Made by a program: the position numbers and the translations under genes. From Rhizobiaceae bacterium (GTDB lineage Bacteria; Pseudomonadota; Alphaproteobacteria; Rhizobiales; Rhizobiaceae), in the NCBI GenBank assembly GCA_023953835.1, contig JAMLJB010000001.1, positions 1,612,001 to 1,676,000 of the forward strand: DNA of 64,000 bases, written 5' to 3'. The notes beneath the pieces were generated by a model. That model had not been told where the DNA came from and searched no databases. It worked only from the letters and a program-made list of their open reading frames with translations. Shown in pieces: positions 8,412-16,786 of this stretch (position 1 is the stretch's first letter; each line of letters begins with the position of its first letter).

Positions 8412-10006
8412 TCGTCGCTCCCTAACTGCTCGGCAAGGAGCCGCTTCTGGATCTTTCCGCTGTCCGTGACGGGAAATGAACTGACGAACCGTACCTCCCT
8501 CGGCACGCGAAAGCCGGCCATGCGCTTGCGGCAGAACTCGATCAGTTCCTGTTCGCGCACCGTGCCGCCCGCCCTCAGCTTGACCGCGGCGAGAACCACC
8601 TCGTTGAGTCTCGGGTCGGGCATGCCGATGACCGCCGCCTGCGCCACGTCGGGATGGGTGAGCAGCACGCTCTCCACCTCCAGCGGAGATACGTTTTCGC
8701 CGCCGACCTTGAGCATTTCCTTGATGCGCCCGGAGAAATGCAGGTAACCGTCCTCGTCCAGGAAGCCGAGGTCGCCTGTCCTGATACGACCTTTCGGATC
8801 GACAACCTTGCGGGTCTCCATTGGCCTTCCGAGATATTCGTTCATGCGCCACCAGCCCCCGAGAACGATCTCGCCGACCTGATTGGCCGGAAGCTCGGCG
8901 CCGGTATCCGGATCGATGATGCGAAGCTCGACGCCGGTCACGGGTTTGCCGCAGGTGGTCGACCGCTTCTCCCAGGGCTCGTCGATGGAGCCTCCGGTGC
9001 CGCCGGCCTCGGTGGAACCGTAGATCTGCACGAGGCCATCGATGCCCATGCGGTCGCGGACTTCGTTGAGGAGGGCAGGGGTGCCCACGCACCACCCGCT
9101 CCTGAGGCTGCTGATGTCGAAATCACCGAAACGCGGATGGTTCAGCTCGGTGACATACATCGCGCCATAGCCCGAGCGCGACACGCAGCGCTCCCGCTCG
9201 ATCAGCTCGAGAATGCGGAGCGGTTCGTAGTGGCCCGGACTGACGATGATGCATCCGAGCGTCAGCGGAACCGGCAACGCGCCGCACGAGCCGCCGACAT
9301 GGTAGAAGGGTTGCGTGTTCAGGAAGGACTCGCCTTCGCCCACCCCCAGCCTGCTGCAAAGCTCGGTGCCGAAATTCAGCACGTAAACGTGGTTGAGAAG
9401 CGCGCCCTTCGGCGAAGCCGTCGTGCCGGACGTGTATTGCAGCAGCACCGGGTCTTCGCTCCCGACTTTCGAGGTCGCGTCTGCGAGCCGATGCGCCGAT
9501 ATTTGATCTGCCCGCCGCAAGAAGTCTTTCCAGAGAATGTGTGCGCCGGCGTTTGTCCCGATCTCGACGATCAGCGAAATGCCGGGGAAATCATGTTCCG
9601 ACAGCGAGGTGTTCAGGATGGCGTCCAGCCGGCCATCTCCCAGCGGCTCGGCGAAGATCAACGCCTTCGCACCGCTGTCGGCCAGAAGGTTTGACAGTTC
9701 GAAGCTGCGCGACCTGATGTTCACTGGTGCAGCGATTGCGCCGATCCGGGCGCAGCCATACATCGCATGGGCGAATTCGGGGATGTTGCCGGTCCACAGC
9801 GCAACCACGTCCCCTTGTCCGACCCCGGAGGCAAGAAGCGCGCCCGCCACGGCGTCAGCCGCCGCATTCATTTCGGCGAATGAGATGCGCTGGTCCTCGA
9901 ACACCCAGCCCGTGGTATCGCCCCACCGGTCGACGGCAGCCGCCAGCGCGGCTCCCAACGTCTCGCGCCGTGGATAGGTGGAGAGCGGTCCGGTCTCAGT
10001 CGACAT
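8408..10006 (-). CDS. Acyl-CoA synthetase (AMP-forming)
   Basis: A 532-residue ANL-superfamily ligase. The P-loop-like motif is YTSGTTASPKG, the adenylate-binding region QIYGSTEAGG, and the hinge GRIKEMLKVGGENVSPLEVE. The catalytic C-terminal lysine is in DSGKIQKRLL. It activates a carboxylic acid to its CoA thioester. It sits directly downstream of livF (11-bp overlap) and upstream of the DUF35/thiolase pair, so its product is probably a substrate or precursor for that pair. The carboxylate cannot be deduced from sequence. Confidence 0.92.
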   Translation of the reverse strand: MSTETGPLSTYPRRETLGAALAAAVDRWGDTTGWVFEDQRISFAEMNAAADAVAGALLASGVGQGDVVALWTGNIPEFAHAMYGCARIGAIAAPVNIRSRSFELSNLLADSGAKALIFAEPLGDGRLDAILNTSLSEHDFPGISLIVEIGTNAGAHILWKDFLRRADQISAHRLADATSKVGSEDPVLLQYTSGTTASPKGALLNHVYVLNFGTELCSRLGVGEGESFLNTQPFYHVGGSCGALPVPLTLGCIIVSPGHYEPLRILELIERERCVSRSGYGAMYVTELNHPRFGDFDISSLRSGWCVGTPALLNEVRDRMGIDGLVQIYGSTEAGGTGGSIDEPWEKRSTTCGKPVTGVELRIIDPDTGAELPANQVGEIVLGGWWRMNEYLGRPMETRKVVDPKGRIRTGDLGFLDEDGYLHFSGRIKEMLKVGGENVSPLEVESVLLTHPDVAQAAVIGMPDPRLNEVVLAAVKLRAGGTVREQELIEFCRKRMAGFRVPREVRFVSSFPVTDSGKIQKRLLAEQLGSDE

Positions 10007-10712
10007 GATGCGATCCCAGATAGGCCTGCACGAGGGATTGGTCGTTCAGCAGATCCTTCCCGGGGCCTTCGCGCGAAATGCGGCCATTTTCGATGACATA
10101 GCCATAGGCGGCGTGCGACAGCGCCATGCGGGTGTTCTGCTCGACGCAGAGCACGGCCAGGCCCGAAGCGGCGAGGTCGACCAGTACGCCCATGAGCATC
10201 GACACGAGCTGAGGCGAAAGGCCGAGCGACAACTCGTCCACGAGCAGGACCTGCGGCGCGCTGAGCAATGCCCGCGCGATTGAAAGCTGCTGCTGCTCGC
10301 CGCCCGAGAGCACCCCGGCGGGCTGGTTTATCCTGCTGGTCAGTGCGGGGAAGTAAGCGAGGACCTTCTCCCTGTCCCGTGAAATAGCAGCGCGGTCGGA
10401 CCTGTTTATCGAGCCGAGCCTGAGGTTCTCGTCGACCGTGAGCTTGGAGAACAGGCCCCGGCCTTCCGGAACATGCGCCACGCCGAGCCGGGCGATCTGA
10501 TAGGCGGAACGGGCGTTGAGCGTGGTGTCGTTCAGGCGGATGGTGCCGCCTTCGGCCTTCACGATCCCGGAGATGGCGCGCAAGGTCGTGGACTTGCCGG
10601 CGCCGTTGGCTCCCACCACCGCGACCAGTTGCCCCTTGCCCACCTTGAGCGAAACGTCCTCGACCGCGAGCATGCGGTCGTAGCTGACGCGGAGATTCTT
10701 GACGTCAAGCAT
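9996..10712 (-). CDS. livF: Branched-chain amino acid-type ABC transporter, ATP-binding protein LivF
   Basis: A 238-residue ABC ATPase with Walker A GANGAGKST, signature LSGGEQQQLSIAR, Walker B VLLVDELSLGLSP, and the LivF-typical stretch VAHVPEGRGLFSKLTVDENL. It belongs to the complete Liv-type importer encoded at 9996-14551 and overlaps livG by 8 bp. Liv-type systems import amino acids but also aromatic, amide and short organic acids. The catabolic neighbours argue for a carboxylate or amide cargo. Confidence 0.93.
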   Translation of the reverse strand: MLDVKNLRVSYDRMLAVEDVSLKVGKGQLVAVVGANGAGKSTTLRAISGIVKAEGGTIRLNDTTLNARSAYQIARLGVAHVPEGRGLFSKLTVDENLRLGSINRSDRAAISRDREKVLAYFPALTSRINQPAGVLSGGEQQQLSIARALLSAPQVLLVDELSLGLSPQLVSMLMGVLVDLAASGLAVLCVEQNTRMALSHAAYGYVIENGRISREGPGKDLLNDQSLVQAYLGSHHVD

Positions 10713-11487
10713 CGTATTGAGGCCCCAGATAGCTTTCCAGCACCGCCGGGACCGTCGTGACTTCCTTCGGCGTTCCCTCGGCGATCTTCTCGCCGAAATT
10801 CAGGACGCAGATGCGGTCGCAAAGCGGCATCACAAGCTCCATGTCATGATCGACAAGGATGATCGTCACGCCCGGAATCTTCCCGACGACCTTGAGGCTC
10901 TCCAGAAGCTCGCCGGTTTCCGCATTGTTCAGCCCGCTCGCGGGTTCGTCCAGCAGCAGCAGCCGGGGTTGGCGCGCCAGCGCGCGCGCAAGCTCGACCA
11001 GCTTCTGCAGGCCGATGGGCAGGTATTCGACCCTGGTATTGAGAACCTCATTCGAGAGACCCAGAATGGCGGCCACCTCCTCGACCTTCTCTTCGGCGCG
11101 CCGTTCGGCCCGGGCGACGGAAGGCAGGCCCAGCACCGCGCGAAGCAAGCCGTATTCGAGCGTCGAGTGCAGGCCGGCGACGATGTTCCATCTGGCGGTC
11201 TCGGTGCGCACCAGCGATATATTCTGGAAGGTGCGGCTGATGCCGAGCCGCGAGCGCGCCGCGACGTCACGCCAGGTGATGTCCTCGCCGAACATCTCAA
11301 CCCGGCTTTGGGGCGTGGGCCGGATGAAGCCAGAGATGCAGTTGAAAAGCGTGGTCTTGCCCGCGCCGTTGGGGCCGATGATCCCGTAGATGCTGCCTTC
11401 CGGCACATCGACCGACACCTTCTTCAGAGCCTCGACGCCGCCGAAGCGCACGCCGAGATCGCGTATCGATATGATTGCCTTTGTCAT
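10705..11487 (-). CDS. livG: Branched-chain amino acid-type ABC transporter, ATP-binding protein LivG
   Basis: A 260-residue ABC ATPase with Walker A GPNGAGKTT, the LivG block SRTFQNISLV, Walker B LLLLDEPASGLNN, and the late IILVDHDMELVM motif. The canonical signature is degenerate, reading YLPIGLQKLVELARAL where LivG proteins usually read LPYGQQRRLEIARAL. It overlaps livM by 4 bp and livF by 8 bp. It energises the importer together with LivF. Confidence 0.92.
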   Translation of the reverse strand: MTKAIISIRDLGVRFGGVEALKKVSVDVPEGSIYGIIGPNGAGKTTLFNCISGFIRPTPQSRVEMFGEDITWRDVAARSRLGISRTFQNISLVRTETARWNIVAGLHSTLEYGLLRAVLGLPSVARAERRAEEKVEEVAAILGLSNEVLNTRVEYLPIGLQKLVELARALARQPRLLLLDEPASGLNNAETGELLESLKVVGKIPGVTIILVDHDMELVMPLCDRICVLNFGEKIAEGTPKEVTTVPAVLESYLGPQYDA

Positions 11488-12458
11488 TGCGCCCCCCTCG
11501 TGCGGCGGGCCGCATTCTCGAAACGCTGGCGCACAGTCCGGAAGGCGCCGACAAGCCCGCCCGGCATGAAGACAATGACCAGAACCAGCATAATTCCAAA
11601 GACGGACTGCGCGGCTTCCTTGAGCGTGCCCAGCACCTCGGGAAGCAGGGTGATGAATGCCGCCCCGATGACGCCGCCAAGAGTGGAGGTTATGCCGCCC
11701 ACGACGATCATCACGAAATAGTAGATCGAAAGGTCGAGCGAAAAATCGTCGGGGGCGATAAAGCTTTTCATCATCACGAACAACGCGCCCGCAATACCCG
11801 CGAGAAACGAGGAATAGGCGAAGGCCAGCAGCTTGTAGAGGGGAACGTTGACCCCGAGCGACCGCGCCATAAGCTCCCGCTCCTTCAACGCGAAGAGCGC
11901 GCGCCCGTGTTTGAGCCGCAGCAGCCGGGAGGTCGCCAGCGCGCTCAGCAGGAACACCACGCCGATGACGATGAACTTGCGGGCTTCCGTATCGACGACC
12001 CAGCCGAATATGGTTGGATTGTCGAGCGTCAGCCCCGTCATGCCGCCGGTAAGGTCGCCGCCATTTCCAATGAGCTGGATGACAACCGCTCCGAACGCCA
12101 GCGTGACGATGGCCAGATGCAGCCCGGTGAGGCGCATGGCAGGCGCTGCCATCAGCGAACCGATGGCCATGGTTATGAAGGGCGCGAGCGCTGCGGCCAC
12201 CGCGAAATTCAATCCCTGATTGACCAATATGACCGTGGAATAGGCGCCGATTGCCACGAGACCGGCGGTCGCGAGCGACAGCAGGCCCGCCGCGCCCGAC
12301 AGAACGACAAGGCCGACGGCGGCGATGGCGTTTATCAGCGTGAGATTGGCGAGATAGACATAGTAGGTGTTGATCAACCCGAGGCTGGCGCCCAGAGCGA
12401 CGGCAAGGACCGCCGCGACGGACAGAACCGGGAGGAGAAGACGGCGATCGGTCATCAT
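11484..12458 (-). CDS. livM: Branched-chain amino acid-type ABC transporter permease LivM
   Basis: A 324-residue hydrophobic protein. It shows the LivM pattern: LVVLSGAAGLLSLATAGLVAIGAYS, LAIVTLAFGAVVIQL and the cytoplasmic EAA-like loop region leading to VVGGITSTLGGVIGAAFITLLPE. Several membrane segments are evident by eye. The start overlaps the livH stop by 4 bp. It pairs with LivH as the inner-membrane channel. Confidence 0.92.
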   Translation of the reverse strand: MMTDRRLLLPVLSVAAVLAVALGASLGLINTYYVYLANLTLINAIAAVGLVVLSGAAGLLSLATAGLVAIGAYSTVILVNQGLNFAVAAALAPFITMAIGSLMAAPAMRLTGLHLAIVTLAFGAVVIQLIGNGGDLTGGMTGLTLDNPTIFGWVVDTEARKFIVIGVVFLLSALATSRLLRLKHGRALFALKERELMARSLGVNVPLYKLLAFAYSSFLAGIAGALFVMMKSFIAPDDFSLDLSIYYFVMIVVGGITSTLGGVIGAAFITLLPEVLGTLKEAAQSVFGIMLVLVIVFMPGGLVGAFRTVRQRFENAARRTRGAQ

Positions 12459-13321
12459 GCTCTCCAGGTCTCGCGGGTGCCGAGCAAGCCCTGCGGCCTG
12501 AGGATGAGGATCAAGATGATCAGAACGAGCGACACCGATTCCTGAAAGACGGGGTCAAGGAAATACGCCGCGACCGCCTCGATGACGCCGATGAGCAGGC
12601 CCGCGATCATCACGCCCGGAACGCTGGTCATTCCGCCCACCACGAGCGCCGCAAAACCTTTAAGGACCGCGTGCCCCATCATGTAAGGGCTGAGAAAGAA
12701 GGCGCCCGCCGTCAGCACGCCCGTGATTCCGCCGAGCCACGCCGCCGCGATCCAGGCGACCGTGCCGACAAGCCTCGGATTCACGCCGAGCAGTTCGGCC
12801 ACGCGTACGTTCTCGGCTGCTGCGCGCATGGCCAGACCGAAATTGGTGTAGCGCAGGAACAGTGTGATCAGCGCCATGACGATCACGCCGATGGCAATCG
12901 ACCAGAACTGGTTGGGCGCGACGATCAGCCCGGCAAAGTCATAGCTTTGCGTACTGAAAAGGTCGGGGAACACCCGGTCTCCGACGCCCAGATAATAGGC
13001 GGCAAGGCCGACCATCGCCAGTTTCAGGCCGAGCGAGATGAGAGCCAGCCCTTCATGGTCGCGCTCGCGGTTCGGATAGATGAAACAATTGTAGAGGATG
13101 GCGCCGAGCGCCGCCCCCGCGACGAGGGTGACGATGACGGACGCCGCGATCCCTGCCTCGGCGCCCACCATCATATAGAACGTCACGAACGCCATGAGCA
13201 TCGCCATCTCGCCCTGCGCGAAATTCAGGACGTTCGTGCTCCTGAACGTCAGGACGAGACCGAGGCCGAGCATCGAGTAGAGGCTACCGATAGCCAGGCC
13301 GGTGACGAGGTACTGCCACAT
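12455..13321 (-). CDS. livH: Branched-chain amino acid-type ABC transporter permease LivH
   Basis: A 288-residue permease. The N-terminus LGLGLVLTFRSTNVLNFAQGEMAM is the LivH hallmark, and FAALVVGGMTSVPGVMIAGLLIGVIEA near the C-terminus is also typical. Multiple membrane segments are evident. It lies 33 bp after the substrate-binding protein gene and overlaps livM by 4 bp. Confidence 0.93.
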   Translation of the reverse strand: MWQYLVTGLAIGSLYSMLGLGLVLTFRSTNVLNFAQGEMAMLMAFVTFYMMVGAEAGIAASVIVTLVAGAALGAILYNCFIYPNRERDHEGLALISLGLKLAMVGLAAYYLGVGDRVFPDLFSTQSYDFAGLIVAPNQFWSIAIGVIVMALITLFLRYTNFGLAMRAAAENVRVAELLGVNPRLVGTVAWIAAAWLGGITGVLTAGAFFLSPYMMGHAVLKGFAALVVGGMTSVPGVMIAGLLIGVIEAVAAYFLDPVFQESVSLVLIILILILRPQGLLGTRETWRA

Positions 13322-13354
13322 GGCGCAACCTTTCCGGATAATCAGTCGGAGGGT

Positions 13355-14551
13355 TTACTTTTTCTCAGTCGGAATCCAGTCGGTAACCGGCTTCGCCTCT
13401 CCGCCTTCCCATCGATAGATCCTGATGGCCGACGCGCCCGAATGCTTGCCGTCGAAATTGACCTTATCCATCAAACCAACGTCGAAGCCCTCCGGCCTTT
13501 GTATGGCCTGCATCATAGAGTCGCGCGTCGGGTTCTGGCCGGCCGCCTTCAACGCTTCGACCACCACTTTCGCATGGGCATAGCCGATGGCCGAACCCCA
13601 GTCGAACTTCACCTTCGGGTAGTATTTATCAAGGATTCCGAGGAGTTCCTTGGCGGCCGGCGTGTCCGTGGTGGTTGAATCGATTTCGGTTCCGTAGACG
13701 AGACCCTCGAGCTTGTCGCCGACGAGTTCCTTCATGATCCTCGTCCCGCCGACGCTGAATGTCGCCCAGGTCGGAGAGAAGCCGATGCCGTCGGCCTGCT
13801 TGATGGCGGTGGCGGTCTGCGGCGCGATGGTCATTGCGATGACCGCTTCCGCGCCGGAATCCCTCAGGCGAAGCACCTGCGTGCTGAAATCCTTCGCGCC
13901 GCGCTCGAACCCGACATCCTCGATCAGCTTCATCGAGCTTTCGTCAAGCGCCCGCTGGATGCCTTCCCTGCCCAGTTTTCCGAGATCGTCGTTCTGGTAG
14001 AGATAGCCGATTTTCTTGATCTTCAACTCGTCGATCAGGTAGCGCGCGACGCGATACATGACATCGGGATATTCGGCCATGAGCCCGAACGTGTATTTGA
14101 ACGGCGGCTGGGGCGAGGCGTTGACCGTCATGAACGGCACCTGCTTTTCCTCGGCATAGGGGGCCACCGCCTGCGTGGTCGAGGTGCCCATCTGGCCGAA
14201 GATCATGAAAACATCATCGCGTTCGACGAGCTTTTTCGCACCCGCAAGTGTCCGCGCAGGCTGGTAGGCGTCGTCCTCCACCTGCCATTCGATCTTGCGG
14301 CCGTTGATGCCGCCTTCCTCGTTGATCTTGTTGAAATAGGCCTGGATGGCTTTCTGATAGTCCTCGGTGACGAGGTAAACCGGCCCGCTGAGCGCGAACA
14401 CGCCTCCAAGATCGATTGCGTCGGCGGTGATGCCCGGCGCTTCCTGCGCCTGCGCGCCGATCGCGGAGCCCATTGCGAGCGCCGTGGCAACCGCCAATGC
14501 GCGCAGGGCGCTCCCGCAGCCATGCCTTTGTCGTGCTTCCATGCCTTTCAT
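13355..14551 (-). CDS. Liv-type ABC transporter periplasmic substrate-binding protein
   Basis: A 398-residue exported binding protein. A signal peptide is visible (basic start, hydrophobic core ALAVATALAMGSAI, cleavage near AQAQEAP), followed by the type I periplasmic-binding fold (IDLGGVFALSGPVYL, NEEGGINGRKIEWQVEDD, FGQMGTSTTQAVAPY). The ATG at 14551 has a strong GGGAGGAAG ribosome site. Its ligand pocket defines the operon's imported substrate, which cannot be read from sequence; the family includes binders of amino acids, aromatic acids and amides. Confidence 0.92.
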   Translation of the reverse strand: MKGMEARQRHGCGSALRALAVATALAMGSAIGAQAQEAPGITADAIDLGGVFALSGPVYLVTEDYQKAIQAYFNKINEEGGINGRKIEWQVEDDAYQPARTLAGAKKLVERDDVFMIFGQMGTSTTQAVAPYAEEKQVPFMTVNASPQPPFKYTFGLMAEYPDVMYRVARYLIDELKIKKIGYLYQNDDLGKLGREGIQRALDESSMKLIEDVGFERGAKDFSTQVLRLRDSGAEAVIAMTIAPQTATAIKQADGIGFSPTWATFSVGGTRIMKELVGDKLEGLVYGTEIDSTTTDTPAAKELLGILDKYYPKVKFDWGSAIGYAHAKVVVEALKAAGQNPTRDSMMQAIQRPEGFDVGLMDKVNFDGKHSGASAIRIYRWEGGEAKPVTDWIPTEKK

Positions 14552-14587
14552 GTCTTCCTCCCTAGTTGGCGATTGCCAAGAAAATGA

Positions 14588-15085
14588 TCAGGTGTGTGCG
14601 TGTGGTGATCGCGCGATCAGCATTGGCGATTTGCCGGTCTGAATCACTTCGTCGCGCTGGTTGATGAGCGAAAAGGCGCGCTGGATGACGCCCTTGTCGC
14701 CCTTGCTCGTCAGCCGCTTGGACTCGATGACCATCTCAACCCTGATGGTATCGCCGACGAAGATCGGGCCTTTGAATGTCCAGTCCTCGATTGCGAGCAT
14801 CGCCAATCCGCTTTCCTCGAAAATGCCCCACCGTGTGAACATTCCCGCCACGAGCGCAAATCCGAACACGCCGGCAACGACCCGCTTTCCGAACATGGTT
14901 GTCTTCGCGAATTCGTCGTCGCAGTGCAGCGGGTTCCAGTCGCCGGAGATCATGCAGAACATGGTCGCATCCGCCTCGGTCACCGTGCGGCCCGTGCTGA
15001 GCAGCCGCATCGGAATTTCGAGGTCTTCATAATAGAGCGAGTGCTTTCCCCAATCCCGTTGGCGCGGCGCAAGCGGCTCATTCAT
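14588..15085 (-). CDS. MaoC-like (R)-hydratase / dehydratase
   Basis: A 165-residue hot-dog-fold protein. The MaoC block VTEADATMFCMISGDWNPLHCDDEFA contains the Asp/His catalytic pair (GDWNPLH), followed by VVAGVFGFALVAGMFT and a late VGDTIRVEMVIESKR. It hydrates an enoyl-CoA or dehydrates a 3-hydroxyacyl-CoA. The ATG at 15085 overlaps the ligase stop by 4 bp; the frame is open further upstream but only as antisense-like reading across the ligase. It acts between CoA activation and the thiolase-fold/DUF35 step in the scheme I infer. Confidence 0.9.
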   Translation of the reverse strand: MNEPLAPRQRDWGKHSLYYEDLEIPMRLLSTGRTVTEADATMFCMISGDWNPLHCDDEFAKTTMFGKRVVAGVFGFALVAGMFTRWGIFEESGLAMLAIEDWTFKGPIFVGDTIRVEMVIESKRLTSKGDKGVIQRAFSLINQRDEVIQTGKSPMLIARSPHAHT

Positions 15086-16707
15086 GCGAGCTTCTCCATC
15101 TTCACCCTGATGCCGGCGCGTTCCCGGTCCCAGGTGTCCTCGGTGATGCCCTCGCTGCGCAGCGCGCGCTTCAGGACCTTGCCGGTTTCGGTTTTCGGAA
15201 GCTCTGCGACAAAGCGGACGAAGCGCGGCAGCATGAAATGCGCCATGCGCTCGCGGCAGAACTCGTGAAGCTCGGCAGGGTCTAGGTCGCCGCCGTTGCG
15301 CTGGATAGCGACCATCACCTCCTCGCCCGAGAGCGGGTCGGCGATGGCATAGGCCGCCGCGTCCCGCACCAGCGGGTGGCTGCGGACCACATGCTCCACC
15401 TCGAAGGAGGAGATGTTTTCTCCGCGCCTGCGGATGGTGTCCTTCATCCGGTCCACGAAATGATAGCTGCCCGCCTCGTCGACATAGAAGGCGTCGCCGG
15501 TCCTGAACCATCCGCCCGTTCGCGAGCGTGCCGTCGCGTCGGGATCGTTGATGTATCCGAGGCTCAGTTCGCCCTCCAGGGCGACCTTTACGAGCAGTTC
15601 TCCGGTCGTGTTGGGCGCGACCGCATTTCCTTCAGTATCCACGATCCGGCACTGAACGCCGGTCCGAGGCCTGCCGCAATAGCCGCCGCCGCCGTTGGGG
15701 TTCATCTCGGATACCAGCGGCATCGGGCATTCGGACATATTGAAAGCTGTGAAGAAATCGAAGCCGCGCTCGGTGGCGAGCGCCCGCAGGTCATCGGAGA
15801 CCGGCGCCACGAAAGTCTGCCCAAGCGCGCGCCTCGGGGGGCGCCGGGCGGGGTCCTGCTTGGCGAGGAATGGAATGACGCTGTTGAACAGCCCGCACAA
15901 AGCTGTGCAGCCCAGTTCCTCCACCTGCTGCCAGAAACGGTCCGTCTGGAATCGCTCGACAACGGCCAGCGATGCGCCGCGCACCAGCACGATATAAGCC
16001 GATGCTATCGCGGCGATGTGAAACAACGGCATGTAACAGAAGCATCGGTCTTCAGCCTGTACATAGCCGAAGCTTGCAGTGCTTCCGACATAGAGCTGCA
16101 GGTAGCTGCACAGCACGCCCTTTGACGGCCCGGACGTGCCCGAGGTGAAGATGATCGCAGCGGGATCGATGGCCTCGACGGAAACGTCCCGTTCGGGACG
16201 CTCTCCGAAATTGTCAAGGGCGGATGGGGCAATGGTCGTCGTTCCCGGCGCGTCTGAGACGAAATCTCCGTCGCAGACCAATGTGCGCAGATGCGGCAGG
16301 TCGAGGCCCGCGATCCGTTCCGCAAGCCGGGCGTGCGCGAACAGCATCGCGGCGCGCGATATGTTGAGCGTGTGCTGCAATATGTCCCCGCGATAGCTCA
16401 CATTTATCGGCGCGAAGATCGCTCCGATATAGTTTGCGGCCATCCAGGTGATGAGCAGGTCCGGGCCGTTCGGCAGCCAGACCGCGACAACGTCGCCTTT
16501 GCCTATTCCGAGCGCTTCAAGGCCCCGCGCGCGCCTGCGCACCAATCCGGCAAGGTGCTCCCAGCTCCAGACGGGCATGCCCTCGAAGACGAGAGCCGGT
16601 GCGTTCGGGTTTTCCCCGGATGACCTGTCGAGCAGATATCGCGCGACACAGGCTTCCCGGGCCGGAGGCGTCGGATCGTACCAGACTGGATGCGAATGGT
16701 GCGGCAA
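15082..16707 (-). CDS. Acyl-CoA synthetase (AMP-forming), crotonobetaine/carnitine-CoA-ligase-like; first gene of the operon
   Basis: An ANL-superfamily ligase of about 541 residues. Motifs are FTSGTSGPSKG, FNMSECPMPLVSE, GGWFRTGDAFYVDEAG, DRMKDTIRRRGENISSFEVE and C-terminal TGKVLKRALR. The start is uncertain: I use TTG at 16707, preceded by AAGG. A longer reading frame starts with GTG at 16734 inside the 26-bp palindrome, which would make the operator part of the coding region. It heads 13 near-contiguous minus-strand genes. The carboxylate substrate is unknown; resemblance to carnitine/crotonobetaine ligases is only by overall look. Confidence 0.88.
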   Translation of the reverse strand: MPHHSHPVWYDPTPPAREACVARYLLDRSSGENPNAPALVFEGMPVWSWEHLAGLVRRRARGLEALGIGKGDVVAVWLPNGPDLLITWMAANYIGAIFAPINVSYRGDILQHTLNISRAAMLFAHARLAERIAGLDLPHLRTLVCDGDFVSDAPGTTTIAPSALDNFGERPERDVSVEAIDPAAIIFTSGTSGPSKGVLCSYLQLYVGSTASFGYVQAEDRCFCYMPLFHIAAIASAYIVLVRGASLAVVERFQTDRFWQQVEELGCTALCGLFNSVIPFLAKQDPARRPPRRALGQTFVAPVSDDLRALATERGFDFFTAFNMSECPMPLVSEMNPNGGGGYCGRPRTGVQCRIVDTEGNAVAPNTTGELLVKVALEGELSLGYINDPDATARSRTGGWFRTGDAFYVDEAGSYHFVDRMKDTIRRRGENISSFEVEHVVRSHPLVRDAAAYAIADPLSGEEVMVAIQRNGGDLDPAELHEFCRERMAHFMLPRFVRFVAELPKTETGKVLKRALRSEGITEDTWDRERAGIRVKMEKLA

Positions 16708-16721
16708 AACACAAAACCTTG

Positions 16722-16747
16722 TCGTTACGTACACGTGTACGTAACGA
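16722..16747. promoter_or_regulatory. Perfect 26-bp palindrome, candidate LacI operator at the head of the 13-gene operon
   Basis: The half-site TCGTTACGTACAC is followed at once by its exact reverse complement, centred on CACGTG between 16734 and 16735. It lies just upstream of the ligase start and 39 bp past the ADH stop. The inner TACACGTGT is shared with the leuC/lacI intergenic site. A 26-bp uninterrupted palindrome is far beyond chance and has no T-run, so an operator is more likely than a terminator. Confidence 0.75.
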
Positions 16748-16786
16748 GTTTGCCGGTGTCAACTCTCCTGCCTCGATAAAATGCGT

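Noticed and set aside
8007..9095. Single 362-residue protein ending in the DUF35 domain
   Set aside because: The N-terminal two thirds are a shadow of the acyl-CoA ligase; the true DUF35 start at 8411 overlaps the ligase stop.
16722..16747. Rho-independent terminator after the ADH gene
   Set aside because: Loopless perfect palindrome without T-run; its core is shared with a promoter-proximal site, so an operator fits better.
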